From Vondammii sp040505895 (GTDB taxonomy: Bacteria; Pseudomonadota; Gammaproteobacteria; Chromatiales; Chromatiaceae): DNA of 64,000 bases. The notes under the pieces were generated by a model. That model searched no databases, was not told where the DNA came from, and saw only the letters and a list, made by a program, of their open reading frames with translations. The first letter of the stretch is position 1. Each line of letters begins with the position of its first letter. The stretch spans positions 62,001-126,000 of the forward strand of contig JBEVXU010000001.1 of the NCBI GenBank assembly GCA_040505895.1. The letters are read 5' to 3'. Positions 25,752-34,306 of the stretch are shown here, in pieces. The translations under genes and the position numbers were made by a program.

Positions 25752-26341
25752 CCTGCTTCTCCCACATGCATTATTATTATCGGCCGATAATTATTTTTAA
25801 TTCCACTCGATATTAGCACATACTCGTGACTCTTCAACGTATATGTGTTAAGGACGAAAATTTCTTTTTACCGGGCGAAAAGAACAAGGCCAAATCGCCC
25901 CCTGCCAACCCCTGAATCCGTGCCATTTTTTCTTCTCCTTCACAAATCCATAGGAATTATGGGTCTGTCCTCACCCCAAATATAGAACCCCTATCAACAC
26001 CCAGCCAAATTTCAACAACACAACCCCATAGCACCATCCCGAGCACAAACAATCCCCTCCCCGGTAGTCCACAAGGGTTATCCTCGGGTGAGAGCCATTC
26101 AATCATTCGAGCCGATGGTAGGATTTACCGTTGGTGTGGCTATTGGAAATGGTTTTTACAAAAAAATGGTAGTGAGGAAGATCTGTATTTTGACGCAGAC
26201 CAAACTACCAACATTACCCTGACTTCGTATTTAAAACTTCAGCACTTAATAGACCTCGCTGTCAGGTTTTGATCAGAGTCCCTTATATAAAATCCACCAA
26301 GCTACATTGACAAGTGTATATATACGCTATACATTTTAATT
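25752..26341. other. 590-base intergenic region without a supported gene
   Basis: AT-rich upstream sequence of the Na/Pi gene gives way to low-information sequence. A 35-codon frame at 26115-26222 lacks a ribosome site and is not supported. TTTTGATCAGAGTCCCTTA near 26264-26283 resembles the right end of the MITE at 23275-23432 and may be a relic. The stretch ends at the HigBA-type module and marks the start of accessory DNA. Confidence 0.5.
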
Positions 26342-26620
26342 GTGATAAAGAGCTTCCGGCATAAGGGTATTGAGCGATTCTTTGAGAAAGGATCGAAAAG
26401 CGGTATTCGAGCAGCACATGCTAACAAGCTCTCTCGCCAACTCAAGCTACTGGATAGAGCTGAACTGCCAGAGGATATGAATATCCCAGGCTGGAACCTA
26501 CACTCACTGTCAGGTGATCTAGTAGGAGATTGGTCAGTAAAGGTCAATGGTAACTGGCGGCTGACTTTTACGTTTGAAGATGGTGATGCTGTTCTGGTTG
26601 ATTATCAGGATTACCACTAA
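26342..26620 (+). CDS. higB: HigB-type RelE-family mRNA interferase toxin
   Basis: A 92-residue protein with a GTG start. It matches the HigB-1 pattern: IKSFRHKGIERFFEKGSKSGI at the N-terminus, then WNLHSLSGDLVGDWSVKVNGNWRLTFTFEDGDAVLVDYQDYH. The W-LH-L-G ... G-WS-V-N-NWR-TF signature is typical of this ribosome-dependent RNase family. It precedes the antitoxin gene by 19 bases, in the reversed toxin-first order characteristic of hig loci. It appears full length. The antitoxin probably autoregulates the promoter just upstream. Confidence 0.9.
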   Translation: MIKSFRHKGIERFFEKGSKSGIRAAHANKLSRQLKLLDRAELPEDMNIPGWNLHSLSGDLVGDWSVKVNGNWRLTFTFEDGDAVLVDYQDYH

Positions 26621-26639
26621 CACCAAGAGGGTGACGAAG

Positions 26640-26918
26640 ATGAGTAGAATGCATACCCCCCCACATCCAGGGTCTATTCTTCGTGAAGATGTAATACCTG
26701 CGATGGAGATTACTGTTACAGAAGCGGCTAGGCAGCTCGGCGTTACCCGTGTTGCACTTTCCAGGGTAATCAACGAAAGGGCTGGAATCTCGCCTGAAAT
26801 GGCGCTAAAGATCGAGGACTGGCTTGGCGTCGAGCATGGTGGCCGCGCCGAACTGTGGACAGGCATGCAGCTTGATTATGATATGTGGCGTGCACGACAG
26901 GATCATAAGGCGGCTTAA
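26640..26918 (+). CDS. higA: HigA-type antitoxin (XRE family)
   Basis: Start at ATG 26640 with GAGGGTGA upstream; an earlier in-frame start would lie inside higB. The product has 92 residues: MHTPPHPGSILREDV, then an HTH (TVTEAARQLGVTRVALSRVINERAGISPEMALKIEDWLG) and the C-terminal WTGMQLDYDMWRARQ that is nearly invariant in HigA. It neutralises HigB and represses the operon by binding DNA through the HTH. It appears intact. Confidence 0.92.
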   Translation: MSRMHTPPHPGSILREDVIPAMEITVTEAARQLGVTRVALSRVINERAGISPEMALKIEDWLGVEHGGRAELWTGMQLDYDMWRARQDHKAA

Positions 26919-26988
26919 AAGGACAGAAATAGCCCCATATTTTCGGACAGCCGCTTCTTGGAACCATCCACATTCAAGGGATGCCTGC

Positions 26989-29676
26989 ATGAATAGTTTT
27001 GACTTGGGCTTACTCCCTTCGGGGCATCTTCACTGCTTTTCTTTAAACACAGACGATACGACAGACAAGGCAAATCGCATCACCCCCATCAGCAAGGCAT
27101 TTGCGCACAGTGTGGGGGAAGGCCTGTTCACACTCGCGGCCAGAAAAAATAGCGCCGACCTCTCCCCATCTTTGCAATATTGGCGCAACTTTGCCTGCAA
27201 GTATCTGAGTGAACGCTGCCTGCTGGCACAGGACGAGCCCCAACAACCAGAGCTCATTGAGCCACTCACTACCACCGATACCCTGTCACTACTCCAAAGT
27301 GCCCCACCCATGCGTGGAGCAGAGTATCTCTCCTCTCCGGTACTACAGGAGATCCGCGCCCTGCTCGATCACTGTGTATGTGAACAGATAGAGGCTGTTG
27401 GCGGGCTTGCTGCACTCCTTGCCAAGAGGGCACCACAGTGGCATCAAATGGGCCGCGTCTGTTTTCATCTGGCGGAAAACAAAAACGACCCGGACTACCC
27501 TTTTGCCTTTATGGCAACCTACTCCTCCGAGCTCTCGGAGCAGGGCCGCATTCGCTACCAACCCCTCAGCCGCGCCTTACAGGAGTATGCGGGGGCGAAA
27601 AACAAAAAGGCATTGATTCACCTGCTTTCACCCGTTCAGCTCGCCGCCGAATCCAGCCCGGTAATCAAAGACCTGGTTGACACCGGTGACATCTACCACC
27701 CCCTGGCCTGGTCACCTGATGAGGCCTATGCATTTCTTAAGGACGCGCCAGCGTGCGAACAGTGCGGCATAGTGGTCAGGTTGCCTGACTGGTGGAGAAA
27801 ACGGAACAGGCCGCGTACCACCATTACTATAGGTGAGAAAAAGAAAAAGAATTTCAATGCCGATGCACTGCTGGATTTTAAACTGCATATCGCACTGGGT
27901 AGCGAGCCGCTCAGCAAAGCCGAGCTAAAGAAACTGATGGCGGCGGGTAATGGCCTCGTTTTCATGAAGGGCGAGTGGGTTGAGGTGGACCAGGAGCGAC
28001 TGAGTGAAGCCCTAGCCCACTGGAAAATAGTAGAAGCAGAAACAGCAAATGGCGGCCTCACCTTTGCGGAGGGGATGCGGCTGCTGGCAGGGGCGTCTGC
28101 CGACTTAAAGAGTGACTCCCTGGAAGAGAGCCGGGAGTGGTCTTTTGTTCAACCGGGAAAATGGCTGGCTTCAGAGCTGGAGGCCTTGCGCTCGCCCGGT
28201 CAAGCGAAGGCCATTCATCCGGGCAAAGCACTCAAGGCGACCCTTCGGCCCTACCAACAGGAGGGAGTGAACTGGTTGTGGCTACTCTCCCAGCTGGGTT
28301 TGGGCGCATGTCTGGCGGATGACATGGGGCTGGGAAAAACCATGCAGGTCATCTCACTGCTGCTGGCGCTAAAAAAAAGGCACTGTGACCAACCCTCCCT
28401 GCTGGTGTTGCCTGCATCACTGATTGGCAACTGGAAAGCGGAGCTTGAGAGTTTTGCCCCCTCCCTGCGCTGCCTGTTTGTTCACAGCTCCCAACACAAC
28501 AAAAAGGCCATGGATGCCATGGCGGAAGAGCCTGCCGCCTTGCAGAATATCGACCTGGTACTGACCACTTATGCCACACTCATGCGTCAAGAGTGGCTTC
28601 AACAGCAAGCATGGCGACTGCTGGTACTGGATGAGGCCCAGGCGATCAAGAACCAGGCCTCGCGGCAGAGCAAGGCAGTAAAGGCACTCAATGCCCAGTC
28701 TCGCATCGCACTGACCGGCACACCGGTGGAGAACCGCCTGTCGGATCTCTGGTCACTGTTCGACTTCCTGAACCCCGGCCTGCTGGGATCGGCCAGACGA
28801 TTCAAGGGGTTTGTGAAATCACTCTCTGAGCGGGAGAGCGATCAATATGCACCACTACGCAGGCTGGTACAGCCCTATATCCTGCGCCGCCTCAAAACTG
28901 ATCGATCCATCATCAGCGACCTACCGGAGAAGACTGAAGTACCCGCCTACTGCGGTCTGAGCAGAGCCCAGGCTGTGCAATATCAGCAGGCCGTTAAACA
29001 GATGGCGAAGGCCATTGAGAACCTGGATGGCATAAAGCGCCGTGGTCTGGTGCTCTCCTACCTGCTGCGCTTCAAGCAGATCTGCAATCACCCGTCACAA
29101 CTGCTGGGGGATGGTGAGTACGATCCGAAAAAGAGCGGGAAATTTCAGCGTCTGGCCGAGTTGTGTGAGGAGATCGCCTCACGCCAGGAGAAGCTGCTGG
29201 TATTTACCCAATTCCGTGAAATGACCGCTCCGTTGGCAAACTTTCTGGCACAGCAGTTTGGTCGACCCGGCCTGGTACTGCATGGAGGCACCGCCGTTAA
29301 GCAGCGGCAAAAACTGGTTCAGCAGTTCCAGGATGAAGAGGGACCACCCTTTTTTATACTATCGCTCAAGGCAGGGGGGACCGGCCTCAACCTGACACAG
29401 GCCTCCCATGTTATCCATTTTGACCGCTGGTGGAACCCCGCCGTGGAAAACCAGGCTACAGATCGCGCCTTCCGCATCGGTCAGAAGAAAAATGTGCTGG
29501 TTCACAAATTCATCTGCCAAGGAACTGTGGAAGAGAAGATAGACGCCTTGATCAAGGAAAAAACAGCTCTCGCCAACAACCTACTGGCGGGGAGCGCCGA
29601 CACACTGCTGACAGAGATGGATGACAAGGCACTGCTTAAACTGGTATCACTCGATATTGAAAAAGCGCAAGCCTAA
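26989..29676 (+). CDS. SNF2-family DEAD/DEAH helicase
   Basis: Start at ATG 26989 (MNSFDLGLLPSGH), with AAGGGATG nearby; earlier in-frame codons overlap higA. It has 895 residues. The N-terminal half is the extension typical of bacterial SNF2 proteins. The ATPase core begins near 430: LRPYQQEGVNWL, Walker A DDMGLGKTM, VLDEAQAIKN, LTGTPVENRL, and then the second lobe with LVFTQFREM, SLKAGGTGLNLTQASHVIHFDRWWNP and QATDRAFRIGQ. All helicase motifs are present. The SWIM-domain gene follows 22 bases later, a recurring bacterial pair. The pair probably remodels protein-DNA complexes; a precise role is not established. Confidence 0.92.
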   Translation: MNSFDLGLLPSGHLHCFSLNTDDTTDKANRITPISKAFAHSVGEGLFTLAARKNSADLSPSLQYWRNFACKYLSERCLLAQDEPQQPELIEPLTTTDTLSLLQSAPPMRGAEYLSSPVLQEIRALLDHCVCEQIEAVGGLAALLAKRAPQWHQMGRVCFHLAENKNDPDYPFAFMATYSSELSEQGRIRYQPLSRALQEYAGAKNKKALIHLLSPVQLAAESSPVIKDLVDTGDIYHPLAWSPDEAYAFLKDAPACEQCGIVVRLPDWWRKRNRPRTTITIGEKKKKNFNADALLDFKLHIALGSEPLSKAELKKLMAAGNGLVFMKGEWVEVDQERLSEALAHWKIVEAETANGGLTFAEGMRLLAGASADLKSDSLEESREWSFVQPGKWLASELEALRSPGQAKAIHPGKALKATLRPYQQEGVNWLWLLSQLGLGACLADDMGLGKTMQVISLLLALKKRHCDQPSLLVLPASLIGNWKAELESFAPSLRCLFVHSSQHNKKAMDAMAEEPAALQNIDLVLTTYATLMRQEWLQQQAWRLLVLDEAQAIKNQASRQSKAVKALNAQSRIALTGTPVENRLSDLWSLFDFLNPGLLGSARRFKGFVKSLSERESDQYAPLRRLVQPYILRRLKTDRSIISDLPEKTEVPAYCGLSRAQAVQYQQAVKQMAKAIENLDGIKRRGLVLSYLLRFKQICNHPSQLLGDGEYDPKKSGKFQRLAELCEEIASRQEKLLVFTQFREMTAPLANFLAQQFGRPGLVLHGGTAVKQRQKLVQQFQDEEGPPFFILSLKAGGTGLNLTQASHVIHFDRWWNPAVENQATDRAFRIGQKKNVLVHKFICQGTVEEKIDALIKEKTALANNLLAGSADTLLTEMDDKALLKLVSLDIEKAQA

Positions 29677-29698
29677 TGAACCTGACAGGTAGAACAGA

Positions 29699-30742
29699 AT
29701 GAGTTATCGCGGATGGGCACCCTATGTGTCGGTGGCAAAACGGCGCGCCAAAGCCGCCAGAGAGATGAAAAAGCTACTTAAGAAAGGAGTGAAGATTGAG
29801 CCTATTGAGGTTCAGGGGCGGAAGATTGCCCGTACATTCTGGGGAGAAGCCTGGTGCAATCATCTGGAGAAAATCAGTGATTATGAGAATCGCCTGCCCA
29901 GAGGGCGAACCTATGTCCGTAATGGTTCAGTTTGTCACTTGGCCATCTCAAAGGGAAAAATTGAGGCCATTGTGAGTGGCTCGGAACTATACAACATCAA
30001 AATTAACATCACCCCCCTCTCTGCGAACAAATGGAAAAACGTACGTAAACAATGCACCGGCCAAATCGGCTCCATGCTGGAACTTTTGCAGGGACGGTTC
30101 TCCGATAACGTCATGAAGATAGTGACCGATCAGAACAAGGGACTGTTCCCCAAGCCCAGTGAGATAAAACTCGCCTGCGACTGCCCGGACTGGGCCGAGA
30201 TGTGCAAACATATCGCCGCCGTCCTGTATGGCGTTGGCGCTAGGCTCGATCATCAGCCGGAACTGCTTTTTCTACTGCGCAACGTAGATCACGAAGAGCT
30301 GATTTCGGCAGAGCTGAACATCCAGACAACTAACGCAGGAAAAGGAAAACGTCGGCGTCTGGCTGAGGCTGATCTGTCCGATGTGTTTGGCGTGGAGATG
30401 GATGAGCCGGTAAAACCCAGTCGTAAAAAGAGAGTAGCCAGAAAAAAAGCGATCACAAAAATCAGTAAAAAGAGCGTCAAAAAGAAAACCGTTAAAAAAA
30501 CCATTGCCGTAAGGAAAAAAGCATTCACCCCAACAGCAGCGGCAGTCACCCGACTGCGCAAGCGGTTTAAGATGAACGCATCCCAATTTGCATCCCTGGT
30601 TGGCGTGAGTCCACCCACAGTCGGCAACTGGGAGAATGGCAATGGCAAGCTCAATCTTCGCCAACGCACCCGAGATGCACTTACCCAAGTGGCTGACCTT
30701 ACGCCGGAGCAGGCCATGCGAAGATTAAAACGTAATCGGTAG
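29699..30742 (+). CDS. SWIM zinc-finger protein with C-terminal XRE-type HTH
   Basis: A 347-residue protein. Residues 1-150 are the SWIM-partner N-terminal domain (GWAPYVSVAKRRAKAAREMKKL, FWGEAWCNHLEKISDYENRLPRGRTYVRNG). The zinc finger is CDCPDWAEMCKH at about 160-171 (CxC...CxH). A strongly basic linker at about 240-275 (many KK and RK) follows, then an HTH at about 290-335 (RLRKRFKMNASQFASLVGVSPPTVGNWENGNG) of the MqsA/XRE type. Partner SWIM proteins usually end before this HTH, so the basic tail and HTH are a notable addition that could target the SNF2 partner to DNA. Confidence 0.9.
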   Translation: MSYRGWAPYVSVAKRRAKAAREMKKLLKKGVKIEPIEVQGRKIARTFWGEAWCNHLEKISDYENRLPRGRTYVRNGSVCHLAISKGKIEAIVSGSELYNIKINITPLSANKWKNVRKQCTGQIGSMLELLQGRFSDNVMKIVTDQNKGLFPKPSEIKLACDCPDWAEMCKHIAAVLYGVGARLDHQPELLFLLRNVDHEELISAELNIQTTNAGKGKRRRLAEADLSDVFGVEMDEPVKPSRKKRVARKKAITKISKKSVKKKTVKKTIAVRKKAFTPTAAAVTRLRKRFKMNASQFASLVGVSPPTVGNWENGNGKLNLRQRTRDALTQVADLTPEQAMRRLKRNR

Positions 30743-30845
30743 GAGAATACAGGTAGCCTGTCTATTTGTGCTCTACTGAAGGGGGCTGGTGGATATACAC
30801 ACCCCCTATTGTTTCAATACCCAGGAAACTCAAGGTGAATGGGTA

Positions 30846-31142
30846 TTAATCCACTCTTTTCAATGTGCCTTCGGCGTAGCGATGGAGAATAGAGGCGATC
30901 AGTGTTTGGTACGGAATACCATCACGACTCGCCAATCGCTTAATACGCTGGATATCACGCTCAGGAAGACGCAAATTGATTGCCCGCTTTTTCAGCGTAG
31001 CCTTTGCTGCAGCCTGATGCGCCTGTTTTGCTGCACTCTGGTCATCAACAGGCTGAAACTCACCGCGCTCTAGGGCTTCGATGATCTCCTGTTCATCTTC
31101 ATCAAGATAAGGAGGATTAAGTTGTGCTTTTTTGTTGCTCAT
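30846..31142 (-). CDS. CopG/BrnA-like antitoxin
   Basis: A 98-residue protein. The N-terminus is acidic (YLDEDEQEIIEALERGEF) and likely binds the toxin. The C-terminus holds a ribbon-helix-helix: KKRAINLRLPERDIQRIKRLASRDGIPYQTLIASILHRYAEG. It is encoded 11 bases after the stop of the toxin gene, in toxin-first order as in brnTA. It is expected to neutralise the toxin and repress the promoter upstream of it. Confidence 0.85.
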   Translation of the reverse strand: MSNKKAQLNPPYLDEDEQEIIEALERGEFQPVDDQSAAKQAHQAAAKATLKKRAINLRLPERDIQRIKRLASRDGIPYQTLIASILHRYAEGTLKRVD

Positions 31143-31153
31143 GATTCAAATCA

Positions 31154-31426
31154 TTACTTGGATAAATATTTCTTGGTGGCATTCCGACTGGGAAAGGCCG
31201 TTTTCAGAAACCTTGTTCCATCCTCTTGCACGACATAGGGCACATAGTATGCGTAGCCCCCAATATCAACGACCAGAACCCGCTGATGCCCATACTTTCC
31301 ATGGTTAGGGTGCGCTATATCTGCCACAAACCCGCTGCCACTCACCGCCTCAACCACATCAAGGAACGATACTCCCCGCTCCACTTGCAACTGCTCGTCC
31401 TTTTCCCTGTTCCAGTCGTATATCAT
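31154..31426 (-). CDS. BrnT-like toxin (DUF497-related)
   Basis: A 90-residue protein: YDWNREKDEQLQVERGVSFLDVVEAV at the start and FLKTAFPSRNATKKYL at the end. This WN-EKN-KL--ERGISF ... KT--PSRKATK pattern marks the BrnT/DUF497 superfamily of RelE-fold ribonuclease toxins. It is toxin-first in a two-gene operon with a CopG-type antitoxin. The intergenic DNA upstream contains TATACCTAGATGATAGACAA, which is promoter-like but not firmly placed. Confidence 0.85.
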   Translation of the reverse strand: MIYDWNREKDEQLQVERGVSFLDVVEAVSGSGFVADIAHPNHGKYGHQRVLVVDIGGYAYYVPYVVQEDGTRFLKTAFPSRNATKKYLSK

Positions 31427-32045
31427 GTATACCTAGATGATAGACAATGCATACCGATTGTCAACTTTGATATCCGCCTTCTACGGCACTACAGGTATCG
31501 ATAGGATATCGATAGGGTCAGACTCGATTGATTGCCATCATTAAACCGTATACCACATTATTTCAACCCAAGTGGATATCAATCGAGTCCGCGTCCCCAT
31601 TGATTGCTGAAAATAGTGAGCACCGGCAGAACAGCAAAGTCGATTGAGTGAGCTGTCTAGCAGAAATCCCCCGCAGGGGGTTCAAATGCTTGACAGTGAG
31701 CGCGACTTTGCAGGATGCCTTAGTGCGATACTTTCAAATCCCTACAGGAGCAACCAACGGCATCACCCTGTATTTCTCAAAGAAAGAGCTCTCCGAGAAA
31801 GAGGGGGATTGCAGCAGTCAGGATTGAGGATAAGGGCTGACTATCTAAGGTCATCATCCAATGGCGTGGGCATCACTAAGACAAAGACATCAGCGATACC
31901 ATTTTGGCTCGTGCACCTGACTGAAGTTGATCAATAACCAGGAAGTAATTCGCACCTCTCCACAGAACTAAACTCTGCTTAAAAAGTTGCATGCTGCGAC
32001 ATTATTCACTATATTCTTTACAGAATCGCTTGTTGGTATTTATTT
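31427..32045. other. Intergenic region with RAYT-associated repeats and a possible small ORF
   Basis: Two REP-like units lie in opposite orientation: GATAGGGTCAGACTCGATTG at 31511-31530 and CAATCGAGTCCGCGTCCCCA at 31581-31600. They are the same family that flanks the transposase gene at 32648-33367. A 59-codon frame, GTG 31648 to TGA 31827 on the plus strand, has a plausible composition (ALVRYFQIPTGATNGITLYF) but no clear ribosome site or family; it may be a gene relic. Confidence 0.45.
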
Positions 32046-32309
32046 ATGTCAGACACTATGAACCTCAATGTCAGGATCAGCGGCGCACTCAAGGATTTCG
32101 TTTCCCACGAAATCGACCAGGGTGCATTTGAAAATGTCAGTGAGTATGTCCGTAATCTCATCCGCCGAGATAAGGCTCAATCAGAGCATGTCGCATTTGA
32201 AAAACTCAAAGCCGAATTGAAACTGGCCTTTTCAGCCCCCGACGGTGACTACATCGAACTCTCAGCCTCAGACATCACAGGCCATAAACCGTCTTCACCC
32301 TCAAAATAA
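32046..32309 (+). CDS. parD: ParD-like antitoxin
   Basis: An 87-residue ribbon-helix-helix protein: MNLNVRISGALKDFVSHEIDQGAFENVSEYVRNLIRRD is the standard ParD N-terminus, followed by a disordered tail that wraps the toxin. The stop overlaps the parE start by one base (ATAATG), so the two are translationally coupled. It presumably autoregulates the operon. Confidence 0.9.
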   Translation: MSDTMNLNVRISGALKDFVSHEIDQGAFENVSEYVRNLIRRDKAQSEHVAFEKLKAELKLAFSAPDGDYIELSASDITGHKPSSPSK

Positions 32310-32632
32310 TGCCCAAATTTCTAGTCTTGAAATCGGCGGGCTTTCGCCTGAAAGAAATTTTCAGCTACACGAAAGAGAATTTGGGAGAAGACCAGGCCCA
32401 CCAACACATCGAAGGCATGTTTGAGCGATTTGGACAAATTGCTGATAGAGACCTACTCTGGCACTCCATCCCTGCCGAATTCGAAGTCGTTGGTTTTTTC
32501 ACCCGCTACAATAAACACTTCATCTATTGGAAAGAACTGGATTCCGGACAAATCGGTATCGTGACAATTTTACATGAGCGCATGCATCAAATGGAACGAT
32601 TCACCGAAGACTTTACCCAATCACGCACCTGA
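32309..32632 (+). CDS. parE: ParE/RelE-superfamily toxin
   Basis: A 107-residue RelE-fold protein with LKSAGFRLKEIFSYTKENLGEDQAHQHIEGMFERFGQIADRDLLWHSIP and the terminal strand TILHERMHQMERF. ParE members poison DNA gyrase; this fold also includes ribosome-dependent RNases, so the target is inferred. It ends two bases before a REP-like unit (32635-32657) bordering the transposase element, yet the reading frame appears complete. Confidence 0.87.
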   Translation: MPKFLVLKSAGFRLKEIFSYTKENLGEDQAHQHIEGMFERFGQIADRDLLWHSIPAEFEVVGFFTRYNKHFIYWKELDSGQIGIVTILHERMHQMERFTEDFTQSRT

Positions 32633-32634
32633 TC

Positions 32635-32657
32635 GATAGGGTCAGACTCAACCGATC
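32635..32657 (+). repeat. RAYT-associated REP-like unit (left flank)
   Basis: GATAGGGTCAGACTCAACCG is closely related to units at 31511-31534 (same orientation) and to inverted units at 33422-33445 and 33479-33502. Together they bracket the transposase gene in inverted orientation, as expected for REP sequences mobilised by their cognate tyrosine transposase. Confidence 0.7.
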
Positions 32658-33367
32658 TTTACTCTATCCTGATATGCCTTGGACTTCCTATCTCCACCCC
32701 GTGATTTAGGGGAAGCCTGACGCTTTAACTGCTTCTCTATTTTCTCTTTGAAATAGCCACTTCCCAGCACCCAAGCCTTATTCGTTGACTCCCGGATCTC
32801 CTCCAGCGTCTTGTTTGCTATCCGCGACCTGAACAAAACCCTGTAGGCGGCCTGGCGGTCAGCATCAGTCGAGCCGAGCTGTATATATTCCTGATGGGGC
32901 ACAATAAGGGGATTACTATCTCCCAGCGCATTAAAACGATAGCTACTCCAAGGGTATTTTGATGGGTGATCCACCATTCCTTCCGCCCTGACTGGATTGA
33001 GTTCAATATAGCGGTAGCAGGTCAGCAGATAGTTCTCCGAATCAATAAGACTGGCCTTGTAACGCCCTTCCCAAAGCGTTCCACTACGGCTATAGGTGTA
33101 GTTGAAATATTGAACATAATAGCGCCCAAGCATCTGCAGGACCTTACTGATGCCCTGTTCATGACGGGGAGTCATCAAAAGATGCACATGGTTAGTCATC
33201 AGCACATAGGCATGTACATCGCATTGGTGCTTGTCACAAGCCTGTTTCAGCTTCTCCAGATAATACTGGTAATCTTCGTCAGCATAGAAGATCGGCTCTC
33301 GATTATTGCCGCGAACAATCACATGCTGTGGCTGACCGGGAATGACAAAACGGGGTAGACGTGCCAT
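32648..33367 (-). CDS. REP-associated tyrosine transposase (RAYT, Y1_Tnp/HUH)
   Basis: A 239-residue protein starting MARLPRFVIPGQPQHVIVRGNNREPIFY, the typical RAYT opening. The HUH motif is NHVHLLMTP at about 59-67, and the catalytic tyrosine is likely in QMLGRYYVQYFNYTY. GTLWEGRYKASLIDSENYLLTCYRYIELNPVRAGMV-like sequence follows, again a family signature. These enzymes nick single-stranded REP hairpins with a 5' phosphotyrosine link. REP-like units flank the gene on both sides, so the gene and its substrate lie together. It appears full length. Confidence 0.93.
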   Translation of the reverse strand: MARLPRFVIPGQPQHVIVRGNNREPIFYADEDYQYYLEKLKQACDKHQCDVHAYVLMTNHVHLLMTPRHEQGISKVLQMLGRYYVQYFNYTYSRSGTLWEGRYKASLIDSENYLLTCYRYIELNPVRAEGMVDHPSKYPWSSYRFNALGDSNPLIVPHQEYIQLGSTDADRQAAYRVLFRSRIANKTLEEIRESTNKAWVLGSGYFKEKIEKQLKRQASPKSRGGDRKSKAYQDRVKIG

Positions 33368-33389
33368 TGGAGATCCTCAGGTAGTGATG

Positions 33390-33502
33390 AGGATAAGATT
33401 AGCACCCGCCCAGACAAAATTCAATCGAGTCTGACCCTATTGATTAAGGATAAGATTAGCACCCGCCCAGACAAAATTCAATCGAGTCTGACCCTATTGA
33501 TT
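33390..33502. repeat. 57-bp tandem duplication carrying a REP-like unit
   Basis: AGGATAAGATTAGCACCCGC starts at 33390 and again at 33447. The two copies match over about 56 bases, each ending with CAATCGAGTCTGACCCTATT. The first copy begins just upstream of the transposase start. It looks like a local duplication of the upstream flank, including the right-hand REP-like unit. Confidence 0.85.
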
Positions 33503-33521
33503 GGCTGAATAGGAGGCGGTA

Positions 33522-33974
33522 ATGCCCCAGTTACGCGAGCGTGACCAGAAGATTGTCGATGATGCATTAGCTATCCTTGCCTACGTACACCAGCCAGGTG
33601 AAGAAATATCGTCACCTCAAGTCACTCAGAAGTATTTACGTTTGAGACTTGCTGACTGCAAGAATGAGGTGTTCGGTGGGATCTTCCTCTCAAACCGTCA
33701 CAACATAATAGCTACAGAGGAGCTATTCTTTGGCACAATCAGCGGTGCCTCTGTATATCCACGGGTTCTTGTACAAAGAGCACTAGAGCACAACGCAAGC
33801 GCTCTGATCCTCTATCACAACCACCCTTCTGGAGTAGCAGAGCCATCGAGAGCAGATGAGCAGATAACAAAACGTATTGTTGACGCTCTAGCCCTTATTG
33901 ATGTTCGTATATTAGATCACGTAGTAGTGGGGAGTGGCGGTTGTACGTCATTCGCTGAACGTGGACTTATTTAG
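33522..33974 (+). CDS. Short RadC/JAB-domain protein
   Basis: A 150-residue protein. The JAB/MPN metal site is evident: a conserved Glu in EVFGGIFLSNRH, and ILYHNHPSGVAEPSRADEQITKRI, the HxHPSG...D motif of RadC. The helix-hairpin-helix found in full-length RadC is absent, as is usual for the short forms in integrative elements. Despite the historic name, RadC-like proteins have no proven repair role. It lies directly outside the left attachment site of the tRNA-Lys island and may belong to an older insertion at the same target. Confidence 0.85.
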   Translation: MPQLRERDQKIVDDALAILAYVHQPGEEISSPQVTQKYLRLRLADCKNEVFGGIFLSNRHNIIATEELFFGTISGASVYPRVLVQRALEHNASALILYHNHPSGVAEPSRADEQITKRIVDALALIDVRILDHVVVGSGGCTSFAERGLI

Positions 33975-34052
33975 AACAGCGGCGCCTACATTTGTGGGCG
34001 CTTTCTCTTTGTCCACTAAGTGCGAGAATGTGAAATAGGTGCGAAAAAGAAA

Positions 34053-34083
34053 AAAGGCTTACGAGAATAACTCGTAAGCCTTT
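34053..34083 (-). terminator. Intrinsic terminator, displaced from tRNA-Lys
   Basis: AAAGGCTTACGAG and CTCGTAAGCCTTT form a 13-bp perfect stem with a 5-base loop. On the minus strand it is followed by a T-rich tract. It lies 8 bases from the 47-bp copy of the tRNA-Lys 3' end, so it was probably the native tRNA terminator before the island inserted. Confidence 0.75.
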
Positions 34084-34091
34084 GATTTTAC

Positions 34092-34138
34092 TGGTGGGCC
34101 ATGAAGGATTCGAACCTTCGACCAATGGATTAAGAGTC
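34092..34138. other. Left attachment site (attL) of the tRNA-Lys island
   Basis: These 47 bases are identical to 43971-44017, the 3' half of tRNA-Lys(CTT), from the CCA end through the anticodon loop. Homology stops at 34139. It is the displaced 3' tRNA fragment left by integration of the island at 34139-43970. The integrase gene begins 169 bases inside it. Confidence 0.9.
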
Positions 34139-34306
34139 TGAATCAAAGAAATATATCTCATTGGATATGATGAGATACCTGCATATATTTACGTTAATAA
34201 TCATATAGATAAATAATTCACCTTTGCTTCTCTTTGGATATCACTAGATGCCCTGATACAATTCCCTTGCTTCCATAGTGCTTCCATTTTAGAAAAAGGG
34301 AATTTC

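Noticed and set aside
31644..31937. 97-codon frame between TA modules
   Set aside because: No ribosome site or recognisable motif, and it overlaps another plausible frame; it may be relic sequence.
33390..33502. CRISPR array
   Set aside because: Two adjacent 57-bp copies with no spacers and no cas genes; it is a tandem duplication next to a RAYT.
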